Assembly (NCBI RefSeq): GCF_014170305.1
Contig: NZ_LZZT01000018.1
Coordinates: forward strand, 1 to 64,000
DNA length: 64,000 nt
Direction: 5' to 3'
Source of the DNA: Achromobacter sp. UMC71
Lineage (GTDB): Bacteria > Pseudomonadota > Gammaproteobacteria > Burkholderiales > Burkholderiaceae_B
Part shown: in pieces, positions 1-9,186 of the stretch
How the letters are laid out: each line of letters opens with the position of its first letter
Numbering within the stretch: the first letter of the stretch is position 1
Translations under genes and position numbers: made by a program
The notes under the pieces: model-generated
What the model saw: the letters and a program-made list of their open reading frames with translations, nothing else
What the model was told of the DNA's origin: nothing
Database searches by the model: none

Positions 1-11
1 GGGGGGGGGGG
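1..11. repeat. Run of 11 G at the window edge
   Basis: The window opens with eleven consecutive G, four bases past the stop codon of the RNA methyltransferase on the minus strand. It may be a true homopolymer or a contig-edge artefact; the sequence cannot tell. No other feature is seen here. Confidence 0.5.
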
Positions 12-14
12 CGG

Positions 15-1802
15 TCAGGCGTCGCGGTAGCCGGCGGCGACCAGTTCAAAGCCGAACAGGCGGCAGTCCAGCGCGCCGTTGTGCAGGGGCACGCGGCGTT
101 TGGGCTTCAGGCGCATCTGGTTGGGCAGGGTCATGTCGCTGGTGATGACATGCAGCTGCCAGCCCGCGAAATTGCGCTTCAGGCAGGCGGCCCAGTCGCG
201 CCACAGGTCGGCGTCCGGCTCGGTCAGCATGCGCTCGCCATAGGGCGGGTTGGTGACGATCCAGCCGTGGTCGGCCGGGGCCTCCACCTGGCGGGCGTCG
301 CCGACTTCGAAACGGATGGAATCGGCGGTCAGCCAGGCGCGTTCGGCGTTGTTGCGGGCGAATTCGATGGCCTGGGGATCCAGGTCATAGCCGACCAGCG
401 GCGCGTCCAGCTGCGGCAGGATGCGCGAGCGGGCGTCTTCCTTCAGGTCGCGCCAGCGGTAGGCATCGTGGTCGCGCAGGCGTTCAAAGCCGAACGGACG
501 CGAGATGCCGGGAGGCACGCCCAGGGCGATCCAGGCCGCTTCGATCAGGATGGTGCCAGAACCGCAGAAGGGGTCCAGCAGCGGCGCGGCCGGGTCCCAG
601 CCCGCCAGCGCCAGCATGCCGGCGGCCAGGTTCTCGCGCAGCGGCGCTTCGCCCTTGTCCAGGCGCCAGCCGCGCTTGAACAGCGATTCGCCGGAGGTGT
701 CCAGGTACAGGGTGGCAGTGTGGCCGGTCAGGAACAGGTGCACTCGTGCGTCGGGGCGTACCGTGTCGATGCTGGGGCGCTCGCCTTCCAGTTCGCGCAG
801 GCGGTCGCAGATGCCGTCCTTGGCGCGCAGGTTGCAGTATTGCAGGCTTTGCACCGGGCTCTTGATGGCCGAGGTGTCGACCCGCAAGGTCTGCTCGGCG
901 CCGAACCAGCGTTCCCAGGGGGTGTCGCGGGCCAGGTCCAGGATGTCGTCTTCGTGTGAGATCTCGGCATGGGCGACCTGCACCAGGATGCGGGTGGCCA
1001 GGCGCGAGTACAGGTTGGCGCGCTGCACGCCCGACCAGTCAGTGGTAAACGAACAGCCGGCGCGGCCGGCCTGGGCGTCTTCGTAGCCCAGCGCCTGCAT
1101 TTCGGCGGTCAGGGCTTCTTCCAGTCCCTGGGGGCAGGGCGCGAATACTTTGAAGACTTCCGCCTGGCGGGTTTCGCGGGGGCGGCGGCTGCGCACTTCG
1201 ACAACAGGTTCGCGCTCGCGGTGGTCGTGAGTGTCCTGGTGACGGCCGGCCGGGGCGTGGCCCGCGTCAGAGGCGTCATCGTAGTCGGGTTCGGGCGCGA
1301 ATTCGGGCGCCGGGCCGTCGTCTTCGAAGGGATCGTAGAAGCGGCCGGCCGGGGTGGCCGGCGCGATGTACTGGTCATCCAGACGCGGCGCGCGCTGCGG
1401 CGGGCGGCCGGAGCGCGTGCCAGGGGCGGCGTCGCGGCGCGGGCTGTCGCCTCGGTTGCGGTCGGATGAGGGCGCGCGGCTGCCGGGGCCTCGCGCATCC
1501 TGACCGCGCGACGCCTGGCCGCGGGCGGACGGATTGCGGTCCGGGGCGCTGCGGTCCGCAGCACCGCGGCCGCCGGCAGCGGGCTTGCGCGCGTAGCGCG
1601 CGGCCTCTTCTGCCTGGCGGCGTTGATAGCCTTCCGGGTCTTTCTGGCGCTCAACGCTGTCCTTGGTGCGCTCGTTCTGCGCGACCAGGCGGGCCCGGGC
1701 GCCGGTGCGCACGCGCTTGGGTGCGGCTTCGGCGTGGGCGTCGCGAGCGGTTTTCTTGATCGTCAGCGTCTTGCGCGGGCGGTCCTGGTCATCAGCGGAC
1801 AT
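15..1802 (-). CDS. THUMP-domain class I SAM-dependent rRNA/RNA guanine-N2 methyltransferase with long disordered N-terminus (RlmL/YcbY N-half-like)
   Basis: Predicted 595 aa. Residues 214-595 are a THUMP plus class I methyltransferase unit: SAM motif DPFCGSGT at 410-417 and the catalytic NPPY at 518-521, the arrangement of RlmL N-terminal-type enzymes that methylate guanine N2 in 23S rRNA. Residues 1-213 are low-complexity, rich in Arg, Ala, Asp and Pro, with no recognisable fold; such basic tails often bind RNA. The reading frame stays open upstream to 2306, but the start at MSADDQDRPR was chosen because further upstream codons overlap the HemJ-like gene. It lies 35 bp after that gene on the same strand and is probably co-transcribed. 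The exact rRNA target is inferred from the family only. Confidence 0.88.
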   Translation of the reverse strand: MSADDQDRPRKTLTIKKTARDAHAEAAPKRVRTGARARLVAQNERTKDSVERQKDPEGYQRRQAEEAARYARKPAAGGRGAADRSAPDRNPSARGQASRGQDARGPGSRAPSSDRNRGDSPRRDAAPGTRSGRPPQRAPRLDDQYIAPATPAGRFYDPFEDDGPAPEFAPEPDYDDASDAGHAPAGRHQDTHDHREREPVVEVRSRRPRETRQAEVFKVFAPCPQGLEEALTAEMQALGYEDAQAGRAGCSFTTDWSGVQRANLYSRLATRILVQVAHAEISHEDDILDLARDTPWERWFGAEQTLRVDTSAIKSPVQSLQYCNLRAKDGICDRLRELEGERPSIDTVRPDARVHLFLTGHTATLYLDTSGESLFKRGWRLDKGEAPLRENLAAGMLALAGWDPAAPLLDPFCGSGTILIEAAWIALGVPPGISRPFGFERLRDHDAYRWRDLKEDARSRILPQLDAPLVGYDLDPQAIEFARNNAERAWLTADSIRFEVGDARQVEAPADHGWIVTNPPYGERMLTEPDADLWRDWAACLKRNFAGWQLHVITSDMTLPNQMRLKPKRRVPLHNGALDCRLFGFELVAAGYRDA

Positions 1803-1837
1803 ACGAATCCTGGCGAATGTGCAAAAGGTAGGGGGAA

Positions 1838-2266
1838 TCAGAAGGGTTTGACGACGACCAGCGCCACCACCACCAAGAGCAGCAAGACGGGAACTTCGTT
1901 GAACCAGCGATAGAACTTGTGCGAACGGGTGTTCTTGCCCTGTTCGAATTTTCGCAGCATGACGCCACAGGCGTGATGGTAGCCGATGACGAGCAGGACG
2001 AAAAAGAGTTTGGCGTGCATCCAGCCGTTGCCGGGGCCGACGCCGATGCCGTAGCCGAGATAGAGCCACATGCCCAGAACGACGGCGACGATGGCAAGGA
2101 TGGTGGTGAAGCGGTACAGGCGGCGGGCCATGCCCAGCAGGGTGACCTGGACGGCGGAATCCGATTGCTGGGCCAGGTTGACGAAGATTCTGGGCAGGTA
2201 GAACAGGCCGGCGAACCAGGACGCGATGAAGACGATGTGGAAAGTCTTTACCCAGAGCATTGCCAT
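1838..2266 (-). CDS. HemJ/CopD-family small membrane protein (UPF0093)
   Basis: 142 aa with four hydrophobic segments. The N-terminus LWVKTFHIVFIASWFAGLFY is the hallmark of the HemJ (UPF0093) family, with the conserved His at position 10. HemJ converts protoporphyrinogen IX to protoporphyrin IX in many bacteria lacking HemG/HemY; the protein is often annotated only as CopD family. It sits directly upstream of the RNA methyltransferase. Whether it is the sole protoporphyrinogen oxidase here cannot be judged from this window. Confidence 0.8.
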   Translation of the reverse strand: MAMLWVKTFHIVFIASWFAGLFYLPRIFVNLAQQSDSAVQVTLLGMARRLYRFTTILAIVAVVLGMWLYLGYGIGVGPGNGWMHAKLFFVLLVIGYHHACGVMLRKFEQGKNTRSHKFYRWFNEVPVLLLLVVVALVVVKPF

Positions 2267-2335
2267 GGTTGGGGTCCGGTGTGGGTTTTTTGGGGGGAGT
2301 TGGCATTGTAATGCTGGGGGGATGTGTCAGTTCTT

Positions 2336-2390
2336 CGTAGGTCGCCCCTCGGGGCGGCGGCTTGCGGAGCGGGCGCCCCGAGGGGCTACG
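2336..2390. repeat. Long GC-rich inverted repeat
   Basis: Arms CGTAG + CCCCTCGGGGCG (2336-2356, with a 4-base bulge) and CGCCCCGAGGGGCTACG (2374-2390) pair over 17 bp around a 17-base loop; each GC core is itself palindromic. It lies in the 328-base gap between prpD and the HemJ-like gene and resembles dispersed REP-like intergenic elements. No U-tract follows on either strand, so it is not a classic terminator. Confidence 0.55.
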
Positions 2391-2450
2391 GGTTTCGATG
2401 ATTGGGGCGCTGCTGCACCCGTTGGGGTGGGAGAGGTTTGCGGGGCCCGC

Positions 2451-2481
2451 CCAAAACGGCCGCGCGGGCGGCCTTTTTTGG
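2451..2481 (-). terminator. Rho-independent terminator, probably of prpD; bidirectional shape
   Basis: GGCCGC (2458-2463), loop GCGG, GCGGCC (2468-2473), flanked by CCAAAAC on the left and TTTTTTGG on the right, so a U-rich tail exists on either strand. It sits 114 bp past the prpD stop and before the HemJ-like gene, both on the minus strand. Confidence 0.7.
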
Positions 2482-2594
2482 TCTACGCGTTGTGGTGCGT
2501 CGGGAGGTGGCCGCTGCGCGCGGGTGGTGGGGTGTTGCTTGGGGCGCGCAGCGTGTGGGGACGGTTTGCTGGCTTTCTTTGAGAGTCAGTCAGC

Positions 2595-4046
2595 TTAGAT
2601 CACGTAGAGGTCGACGTACTCGTTTACTGGCATCGCCTCCAGCTTGGCCTGATCCAGGGACACTTCCAGGATTTTGGCTTGTTGGCGGGCCGGGAACATG
2701 CGGGCCAGGTTGGTCTTGAACTTGGCTTCCAGCAGGGGGATGCCGTCGGCGCGGCGGCGTTTGTGGCCGATGGGGTATTCGCAGACGATTTCGTCCAGGG
2801 TCGAGCCGTCGGTGAATTCGACGGTCAGGGCGTTGGCGATGGAGCGTTTGTCGGGGTCGTGGTAGTCGCGGGTGTAGGCGGGGTCTTCGACGCAGATGAT
2901 CTTGTCGCGCAGGGTGTCGATGCGCGGGTCTTGGGCGATGCTGTCTTCGTAGTCAGAGGCGGTCAGGCGGCCGAACAGGAGGGGGACAGCGACCATGTAC
3001 TGGATGCAGTGGTCGCGGTCGGCCGGGTTGTTCAGGGGGCCTTTCTTGTCGATGATGCGGATGCACGCCTCGTGGGTGCGGATGGTGATCTTTGCGATGT
3101 CGTCCGGGGTCTTACCCAGGGTCTTCAGGCGGTCGTGGATCTGCATGGCGCATTCGACGGCGGTCTGCGAGTGGAACTCGGCCGGGAACGAGATCTTGAA
3201 CAGCACGTTTTCCATGACGTAGCTGCCGTAGGGGCGCTGGAACTTGAAGGGCTGGCCCTTGAAGAGCACGTCGTAGAAGCCCCAGGTCTTGGCGGTCAGT
3301 ACCGACGGGTACCCCATTTCGCCGGTGCGGGCGATCAGGGCCAGGCGCACGGCGCGGCTGGTGGCGTCGCCGGCGGCCCAGCTCTTGCGGCTGCCGGTGT
3401 TGGGGGCGTGGCGGTAGGTGCGCAGGCTCTGGCCGTCGACCCAGGCCAGCGACACGGCATTGATGACTTCGTCGCGGTCCAGGCCCAGCATCTGCGCGAC
3501 GACGGCGGTCGAGGCCACCTTGACCAGCACCACGTGGTCCAGGCCGACCTTGTTGAAGGAGTTTTCCAGCGCGATGCAGCCCTGGATCTCATGCGCCTTG
3601 ATCATGCCGGTGAGCACGTCGCGCATGGTCAGGGGCGGCTTGCCGGCGGCGATGGCGGTGCGCGAGAGCCAGTCGGCGGTGGCCAGGATGCCACCCAGGT
3701 TGTCGGACGGATGGCCCCATTCGGCGGCGAGCCAGGTGTCGTTGAAGTCCAGCCAGCGGATCATCGCGCCGATGTTGAAGGCAGCCTGCACGGGATCGAG
3801 CTGGAACTGGGTGCCGGGGACCTTGGCGCCATGGGGGACGATGGTGCCTGGCACGACCGGCCCCAGCAGCTTTCGGCATGCGGGGTATTCCAGCGCTTCC
3901 AGGCCGCAGCCCAGGGTGTCGATCAGGCAGTTGCGGGCGGTCTCGTAGGCCAGGCCGCTCTGGATTTCATAATTCAGTACGTAGTCGGCGATATCGACCA
4001 GGACCTGGTCGGGCTCGGGACGGACGTTGGAGATCGGGGCAGACAT
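2595..4046 (-). CDS. prpD: 2-methylcitrate dehydratase PrpD
   Basis: 483 aa, the usual PrpD length, full-length MmgE/PrpD family sequence. It dehydrates 2-methylcitrate to 2-methyl-cis-aconitate in the methylcitrate cycle that burns propionyl-CoA to pyruvate and succinate. It is the last gene of the prpB-prpC-prpD run on the minus strand, 79 bp after prpC, and is followed by a terminator. No acnD/prpF pair is present in the window, so this cofactor-independent PrpD is the likely dehydratase. The start [14 protein letters not shown] is preceded by an AGGAG-type ribosome site. Confidence 0.96.
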   Translation of the reverse strand: MSAPISNVRPEPDQVLVDIADYVLNYEIQSGLAYETARNCLIDTLGCGLEALEYPACRKLLGPVVPGTIVPHGAKVPGTQFQLDPVQAAFNIGAMIRWLDFNDTWLAAEWGHPSDNLGGILATADWLSRTAIAAGKPPLTMRDVLTGMIKAHEIQGCIALENSFNKVGLDHVVLVKVASTAVVAQMLGLDRDEVINAVSLAWVDGQSLRTYRHAPNTGSRKSWAAGDATSRAVRLALIARTGEMGYPSVLTAKTWGFYDVLFKGQPFKFQRPYGSYVMENVLFKISFPAEFHSQTAVECAMQIHDRLKTLGKTPDDIAKITIRTHEACIRIIDKKGPLNNPADRDHCIQYMVAVPLLFGRLTASDYEDSIAQDPRIDTLRDKIICVEDPAYTRDYHDPDKRSIANALTVEFTDGSTLDEIVCEYPIGHKRRRADGIPLLEAKFKTNLARMFPARQQAKILEVSLDQAKLEAMPVNEYVDLYVI

Positions 4047-4125
4047 ATCGGTACCTCTCCTGAGTGTGTACAGGCGGCCCGGGGCCTGCGCGGCGCGGGA
4101 AAAGGCGTCGGCAGGCCCATGGTCT

Positions 4126-5346
4126 TTACTTGCGCTTGTCGAGCGGCACGAACTTCTGGTCTTCCGGACCCACGTAGTTGGCGGTGGGGCGGATGATCTT
4201 GTTGTCGATGCGTTGCTCGATGATGTGGGCCGACCAGCCCGCGGTGCGCGCGATGACGAACAGCGGGGTGAACATGGCGGTGGGCACGCCCATCATGTGA
4301 TAGCTGACGGCCGAGAACCAGTCCAGGTTGGGGAACATCTTCTTGATGTCCCACATGACCGTCTCAAGGCGTTCGGCGATATCGAACATCTTGGTGCTGC
4401 CGGCCTTCTTGGACAGCTTCTTGGCGACTTCCTTGATGACCTTGTTGCGCGGGTCGGACACGGTGTAGACCGGGTGGCCGAAGCCGATGATGACTTCCTT
4501 GGCTTCCACGCGCCGGCGGATGTCGGCCTCGGCTTCGTCAGGCGTTTCGTAGCGCTTTTGCACGTCGAACGCGACTTCGTTGGCGCCGCCGTGCTTGGGG
4601 CCGCGCAGCGCGCCGATGGCGCCGGTGATGGACGAGTACATGTCCGAACCGGTGCCGGCGATGACGCGGGCGGTGAAGGTGGACGCGTTGAATTCATGCT
4701 CGGCGTACAGGTTCAGCGAGATGTGCATCGCCTTGACCCAGTCTTCGCTGGGCTTTTCGCCGTGCAGCAGGTGCAGGAAGTGGCCGCCGATGCTGTCGTC
4801 GTCGGTTTGCACGTCGATGACGCGGCCGTTGTGGCTGTAGTGGTACCAGTACAGCAGGGCCGAACCCAGGTTGGCCATCAGGCGGTCGGCGATGTCGCGC
4901 GCGCCCGGGGTGTTGTGGTCGTCTTTTTCAGGCAGCACGCAGCCCAGCACCGAGACGGCCGTGCGCATGACGTCCATCGGGTGGCTGGCGGCGGGCAGCG
5001 CTTCCAGCGCGTCCTGCAGCGTGACGGGCAGGCCGCGCAGGCTGCGCAGCTTTTCCTTGTAAGCCTTCAGTTCGGCTTTGTTGGGCAGCTTGCCATGGAC
5101 CAGCAAGTGGGCGATTTCCTCGAATTCGCTGGTGTGAGCGATGTCGAGGATGTCGTAGCCGCGGTAGTGCAGGTCGTTGCCGCTGCGGCCGACCGTGCAC
5201 AGGGCGGTATTGCCCGCGACCACGCCGGACAGCGCGACCGACTTCTTGGGCTTGAAACCGGCCTTTTCTTCCGGCGCGGCCTGCGGCTTGGCTTCCTGCT
5301 TGGGGGCGTCCTGCTTGGCTGCTTGCTTCTTGGGAGCCGTGCTCAT
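4126..5346 (-). CDS. prpC: 2-methylcitrate synthase PrpC
   Basis: 406 aa, citrate synthase fold. It condenses propionyl-CoA with oxaloacetate. Citrate-synthase active-site histidines are visible in PKHGGANE and GFGHPVYT. The start [12 protein letters not shown] at 5346 is chosen over an in-frame ATG 36 bases upstream because AAGGAG lies at the right distance before it. Residues 1-35 are a Lys/Ala/Pro-rich extension ahead of the conserved core, longer than in E. coli PrpC. The neighbours prpB and prpD separate it functionally from the true citrate synthase gltA at 12.4 kb. Confidence 0.96.
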   Translation of the reverse strand: MSTAPKKQAAKQDAPKQEAKPQAAPEEKAGFKPKKSVALSGVVAGNTALCTVGRSGNDLHYRGYDILDIAHTSEFEEIAHLLVHGKLPNKAELKAYKEKLRSLRGLPVTLQDALEALPAASHPMDVMRTAVSVLGCVLPEKDDHNTPGARDIADRLMANLGSALLYWYHYSHNGRVIDVQTDDDSIGGHFLHLLHGEKPSEDWVKAMHISLNLYAEHEFNASTFTARVIAGTGSDMYSSITGAIGALRGPKHGGANEVAFDVQKRYETPDEAEADIRRRVEAKEVIIGFGHPVYTVSDPRNKVIKEVAKKLSKKAGSTKMFDIAERLETVMWDIKKMFPNLDWFSAVSYHMMGVPTAMFTPLFVIARTAGWSAHIIEQRIDNKIIRPTANYVGPEDQKFVPLDKRK

Positions 5347-5445
5347 GTCTCTACTCCTTTCCTTTCGCGGTGGTCGATGCAATGGGGGGAAGCTGGGCGC
5401 CGTGGGATCGCCGTGGCGCCGGATACGGTGGCCTGGCGGCGCGAT

Positions 5446-6336
5446 TTACGCCTTGCCCTTCTGGAAGAGGGCGTCCAGTTTCGATTCGAACTCGTGGTAG
5501 CCGATGCGTTCGTACAGTTCTTCGCGGGTCTGCATCAGGTCGACCACGTTTTTCTGGTGGCCGTCGCGGCGGATCGCGGTGTAGACGGCTTCGGCGGCCT
5601 TGTTCATGGCGCGGAAGGCCGACAGCGGGTAGAGCACCATGCCCACGCCCACGCTTTTCAGTTCTTCGACCGAGAACAGCGGCGTCTTGCCGAATTCGGT
5701 GATATTGGCGAGCACCGGCACCTTGACGGCCTGGGCGAAGCGGTCGTAGGTGGGCAGGTCGTAGGCGGCTTCGGCGAAGATGGCGTCGGCGCCGGCTTCG
5801 ACGCAGGCCAGCGCGCGCTCGATGGCGGCGTCCACGCCGTGCGAGGCGATGGCGTCGGTGCGGGCGATCAGGTAGAAGTCGCTGTCGGTGCGGGCGTCAG
5901 CCGCGGCCTTGACGCGGTCGGCCATTTCCTCGGTGCTGACGATTTCCTTGCCCGGACGATGGCCGCAGCGCTTGGCGCCGACCTGGTCTTCGATGTGGCA
6001 GGCGGCGGCGCCGAACTTGATCAGGCTCTTGACCGTGCGGGCGATGTTGAAGGCCGACGGGCCGAAGCCGGTATCGATGTCCACCAGCAGCGGCACGTCG
6101 CACACGTCGGTGATGCGGCGCACGTCGGTCAGGACGTCGTCCATGGTGTTGATGCCCAGGTCGGGCAGCCCCAGCGAACCCGCCGCCACGCCGCCACCGG
6201 ACAGGTAGATGGCGCGGTAGCCGGCGCGCTTGGCCAGCAGGGCATGGTTGGCGTTGATGGCGCCAATGATCTGCAGCGGGCTTTCTTCGGCAAGGGCACG
6301 GCGGAACAGGGCGCCGGCGGATTCGGGTCTGGACAT
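5446..6336 (-). CDS. prpB: 2-methylisocitrate lyase PrpB
   Basis: 296 aa, isocitrate lyase/PEP mutase superfamily. It cleaves 2-methylisocitrate to pyruvate and succinate. The active-site loop appears as the KRCGH motif, the PrpB form of the isocitrate lyase KKCGH, and the metal-site region DIDTGFG is intact. A GGAG ribosome site precedes the ATG. It is the first gene of the prp operon; the 188-base gap to mdh contains the mdh terminator and presumably the prp promoter, which I could not place with confidence. No prpR-type regulator is adjacent. Confidence 0.96.
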   Translation of the reverse strand: MSRPESAGALFRRALAEESPLQIIGAINANHALLAKRAGYRAIYLSGGGVAAGSLGLPDLGINTMDDVLTDVRRITDVCDVPLLVDIDTGFGPSAFNIARTVKSLIKFGAAACHIEDQVGAKRCGHRPGKEIVSTEEMADRVKAAADARTDSDFYLIARTDAIASHGVDAAIERALACVEAGADAIFAEAAYDLPTYDRFAQAVKVPVLANITEFGKTPLFSVEELKSVGVGMVLYPLSAFRAMNKAAEAVYTAIRRDGHQKNVVDLMQTREELYERIGYHEFESKLDALFQKGKA

Positions 6337-6476
6337 GGAGGTCTCCGTTCTTTCTTGTGGTTAGCCCACGACCTTAGCGCGGGTCCGGAACATAAATCTG
6401 TCCCCTTCGCGACAATCGCCGGCGGCGGGGCAAAGGGACACGTGTATGTCTCGGTCTTGCAAAAGCAGTCTTGCTT

Positions 6477-6510
6477 AAGGATTGGGCCCGCATCAACGGG
6501 CCCAATCCTT
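6477..6510 (-). terminator. Terminator hairpin after mdh
   Basis: A perfect 14-bp stem (AAGGATTGGGCCCG and its complement) around a 6-base loop, starting 15 bp past the mdh stop. The minus-strand tail is only weakly U-rich, so it could be a strong pause or processing hairpin as well as a terminator. Confidence 0.65.
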
Positions 6511-6524
6511 TACTCAAGCGCTGC

Positions 6525-7514
6525 TTACTTCAGCAGGTCCTTGACGCCGTCGCGCTCTTCCAGGAGCTCTTTCAGCGTGAAGTCCAGGCGTTCGCGCGAG
6601 AAGGCGTCGATTTCCAGGCCTTCGACACGCTTGTATTCGCCGTTTTCGGTCGTGACCGGCACGCCGTAGATGATGCCTTCCGGGATGCCGTAGGAGCCGT
6701 CCGACGGGATGCCCATCGTGACCCACTTGCCGTTGCTGCCCAGGACCCAGTCACGGACGTGGTCGATGGCGGCGTTGGCGGCCGAAGCGGCCGAGGACAG
6801 GCCACGGGCTTCGATGATGGCGGCGCCGCGCTTGCCCACGGTGGGGATGAAGGTGTCGCGGTTCCAGGCGTCGTCGTTGATCAGCTTGGTCAGCGATTGG
6901 CCGTCGACAGTGGCGAAGCGGAAGTCGGGGTACATCGTGGGCGAGTGATTGCCCCAGACGACCAGCTTCTCGATCGCGGCGACCGGCTTGCCCGACTTGG
7001 CCGACAGCTGCGACAGGGCGCGGTTGTGGTCCAGGCGCAGCATGGCGGTGAAGTTCTTGGCGGGCAGGTCCGGCGCCGACTTCATGGCGATGTAGGCGTT
7101 GGTGTTGGCCGGGTTGCCGACGACCAGGACCTTGACGTTGCGGCTGGCGACGTCGTTCAGGGCCTTGCCCTGAGCCGTGAAGATCTGAGCGTTGACCGAC
7201 AGCAGATCCTTGCGTTCCATGCCGGGGCCGCGCGGGCGGGCGCCAACCAGCAGGGCCACGTCCGCATCCTTGAATGCCGTGCGCGGATCGCTGTGGGCGG
7301 TGACTTCCTGCAGCAGCGGGAAGGCGCAGTCATCCAGTTCCATGATGACGCCCTTCAGGGCCTTTTGCGCTTTTTCGTCAGGGATTTCAAGCAGTTGCAG
7401 AATGACGGGCTGATCTTTGCCCAGCATTTCGCCGGAGGCGATGCGGAACAGCAGTGCGTAACCGATTTGGCCGGCGGCGCCGGTGACGGCGACACGCAAG
7501 GCAGGCTTAGACAT
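6525..7514 (-). CDS. mdh: Malate dehydrogenase (NAD-dependent)
   Basis: 329 aa. It oxidises malate to oxaloacetate in the TCA cycle. The N-terminal dinucleotide motif [19 protein letters not shown], the [10 protein letters not shown] segment, the LDHNRA substrate loop and the catalytic-histidine region WGNHSP are all present, matching the 325-330 aa cytosolic-type Mdh of beta-proteobacteria. GGAGAACGTCC precedes the ATG. Transcribed away from gntR; a strong promoter at 7626-7654 and an operator-like palindrome just upstream suggest control by the neighbouring GntR protein. Confidence 0.98.
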   Translation of the reverse strand: MSKPALRVAVTGAAGQIGYALLFRIASGEMLGKDQPVILQLLEIPDEKAQKALKGVIMELDDCAFPLLQEVTAHSDPRTAFKDADVALLVGARPRGPGMERKDLLSVNAQIFTAQGKALNDVASRNVKVLVVGNPANTNAYIAMKSAPDLPAKNFTAMLRLDHNRALSQLSAKSGKPVAAIEKLVVWGNHSPTMYPDFRFATVDGQSLTKLINDDAWNRDTFIPTVGKRGAAIIEARGLSSAASAANAAIDHVRDWVLGSNGKWVTMGIPSDGSYGIPEGIIYGVPVTTENGEYKRVEGLEIDAFSRERLDFTLKELLEERDGVKDLLK

Positions 7515-7625
7515 GGACGTTCTCCGTAATGGTGTGGCGAGAAAAATCTCACCAATCAGTGTAATCCGTTGAGCGGCAAAGACAGCGCGGGCGCAAGGGG
7601 CGGGCGCGTCGCCGGACAGCCAGGA

Positions 7626-7654
7626 ATCCTAGATCGAATTTACGTGTCCGTCAA
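7626..7654 (-). promoter_or_regulatory. Sigma-70 promoter for mdh
   Basis: On the minus strand, TTGACG (7654-7649) and TAGGAT (7631-7626) are separated by exactly 17 bases, placing transcription start near 7619, about 105 bases before mdh. This 327-base mdh-gntR gap also holds the nested palindrome just upstream of the -35. Confidence 0.6.
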
Positions 7655-7658
7655 TTGA

Positions 7659-7684
7659 TCTTATATCTTATATAAGACATAAGA
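7659..7684. promoter_or_regulatory. Nested palindromic operator between mdh and gntR
   Basis: A 26-bp palindrome with a single mismatched pair, built from an inner perfect 12-mer TCTTATATAAGA (7666-7677) flanked by TCTTATA on the left and CATAAGA on the right. The half-site TCTTA therefore occurs twice in each direction, as if two dimers could bind side by side. It is 4 bp upstream of the mdh -35 and next to the gntR promoter region. The AT-rich palindrome is of the kind bound by GntR-family dimers; binding by the adjacent GntR is inferred. Confidence 0.65.
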
Positions 7685-7841
7685 CGTTGGACAGCGCCGC
7701 GCCCGATATGCCACAATAGAGCGTTTGTTCGAATGCGCCGCAGCACCGCCGGCTGCGCGCCTGTATCAGGCCAGAACACCGGCACCGCAGCAGCGCATTG
7801 TGGATGGAACCGCATCCTTTGCGCTGCCTACCATTCTCCGG

Positions 7842-8648
7842 ATGAACATGACACTTCCAAGACGATCCATGGCAGACCCCCGGCCCGAAACCTCCTTACG
7901 CACACGCGCCGCCCGTCCAACGGGCGAGGGGGCCGCTTTCAGTCCGCTGTATCGCCAGATCAAGGACCTGCTTGTCCAGAGCCTGGACCGCGGCGAATGG
8001 AAACCCGGCGAACTCATCCCCAGCGAAATCGATCTGGCTGCCCGCTTTCAGGTCAGCCAGGGCACGGTACGCAAGGCGGTCGATGAGCTAGCCGCCGAAC
8101 ACCTGCTGCTGCGCCGCCAGGGCAAGGGCACCTTCGTCGCCACCCACCACGAAGCCCGCGTGCGCTACCGCTTCCTGCGCCTGGCCCCCGACGAAGAGGG
8201 CGAGCCCGGCCGCGCGGAAAGCCGCATCCTCGAATGCCGCCGCCTGCGGGCGCCCGCCGAGATCGCGCGCGCGCTCGACCTGCGCGCTGGCGAAACCGTG
8301 GTTTCCATCCGCCGGCTGCTGTCCATGGGGCAGACACCCACCGTGCTGGACGACATCTGGCTGCCGGGGTCCATCTTCCGCGGCCTTACCCTCGAGCTGC
8401 TGACCGCCAACAAGGCGCCGCTCTATGGCCTGTTTGAATCCGAGTTCGGCGTCAGCATGGTGCGCGCGGACGAGAAGCTGCGCGCGGTCGCCGCGCCGGC
8501 CGAAGTCTGTACGCTGCTTAATGTTGCCGTCGGCGCGCCGTTGTTGCAGGTGGATCGCGTGTCTTACACGTATGGTGACCGCCCCATGGAAATTCGGCGC
8601 GGCTTGTACTTGACCGATCGATACCACTACCGCAATAGTCTGAATTGA
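7842..8648 (+). CDS. GntR/HutC-family transcriptional regulator
   Basis: 268 aa from ATG 7842; ATG 7869 (MADPRPET) is an equally plausible start, as neither has a strong ribosome site. The frame is open from 7725, but codons before 7842 give atypical sequence. The winged helix lies at the beginning of the conserved part (PLYRQIKDLLVQSLDRGEW through SQGTVRKAVDELAAE), followed by a UTRA-type ligand domain (IRRLLSMGQTPTVLDDIWLP), so it belongs to the HutC branch that senses small metabolites. It lies between mdh and the sdh-gltA operon and next to a nested palindrome, which suggests a TCA-cycle or propionate regulator. The ligand is unknown. Confidence 0.88.
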   Translation: MNMTLPRRSMADPRPETSLRTRAARPTGEGAAFSPLYRQIKDLLVQSLDRGEWKPGELIPSEIDLAARFQVSQGTVRKAVDELAAEHLLLRRQGKGTFVATHHEARVRYRFLRLAPDEEGEPGRAESRILECRRLRAPAEIARALDLRAGETVVSIRRLLSMGQTPTVLDDIWLPGSIFRGLTLELLTANKAPLYGLFESEFGVSMVRADEKLRAVAAPAEVCTLLNVAVGAPLLQVDRVSYTYGDRPMEIRRGLYLTDRYHYRNSLN

Positions 8649-8769
8649 TGAGCTTTTTACCTACGATTTGATACCAACCCGATCTCTGGGCGAAAATACC
8701 GTGTTTGCCCGCAAGGGCCACGGCATTAGCGCCGTCACGATTCCCTAGTTCCGAAACACCGAGGCCGTC

Positions 8770-9186
8770 ATGTCCGACACCGCTGCCAAGCCACGTCCGC
8801 AGTTTCGCAATATTGGGCTTGCCCAAGTTGCGTTCTCCTACCGCCTGCCCCTGGCCGGCAAGCTGTCCATCCTGCACCGCATCAGCGGCATTTTGCTGTT
8901 CCTCTGTTTGCCCTTGGTCATCGTGCCGCTGTTCGCAGCGAGCGTGGCCGCACCGCAATCGTTCGCCTGGATCGCGTCCTTCGCGGCCAACCCGATCGTC
9001 AAGCTCGTCTTCCTGGTCCTGATCTGGGGCTACCTGCACCACTTCTGTGCCGGCATCCGCTACCTGCTGCTGGACCTGCACATCGGTATCGACAAGCTGT
9101 CGGCCAAGAAAAGCGCCGGCGTGGTCTTCGGTGTCAGCCTGGCGCTGACGCTGGTGTTCGGTCTCAAACTGTTCGGAGTGCTGTAA
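8770..9186 (+). CDS. sdhC: Succinate dehydrogenase cytochrome b556 subunit SdhC
   Basis: 138 aa with three membrane helices. It anchors the SdhAB catalytic pair to the inner membrane and, with SdhD, binds haem b and ubiquinone. The SdhC signature HRISGILLF begins helix 1, and HHFCAGIRYLLLD carries the haem-ligand histidine. First gene of sdhCDABE-gltA; the gap of 121 bases after gntR holds the promoter, for which TTGATA near 8670 is only a weak -35 candidate. Confidence 0.97.
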   Translation: MSDTAAKPRPQFRNIGLAQVAFSYRLPLAGKLSILHRISGILLFLCLPLVIVPLFAASVAAPQSFAWIASFAANPIVKLVFLVLIWGYLHHFCAGIRYLLLDLHIGIDKLSAKKSAGVVFGVSLALTLVFGLKLFGVL

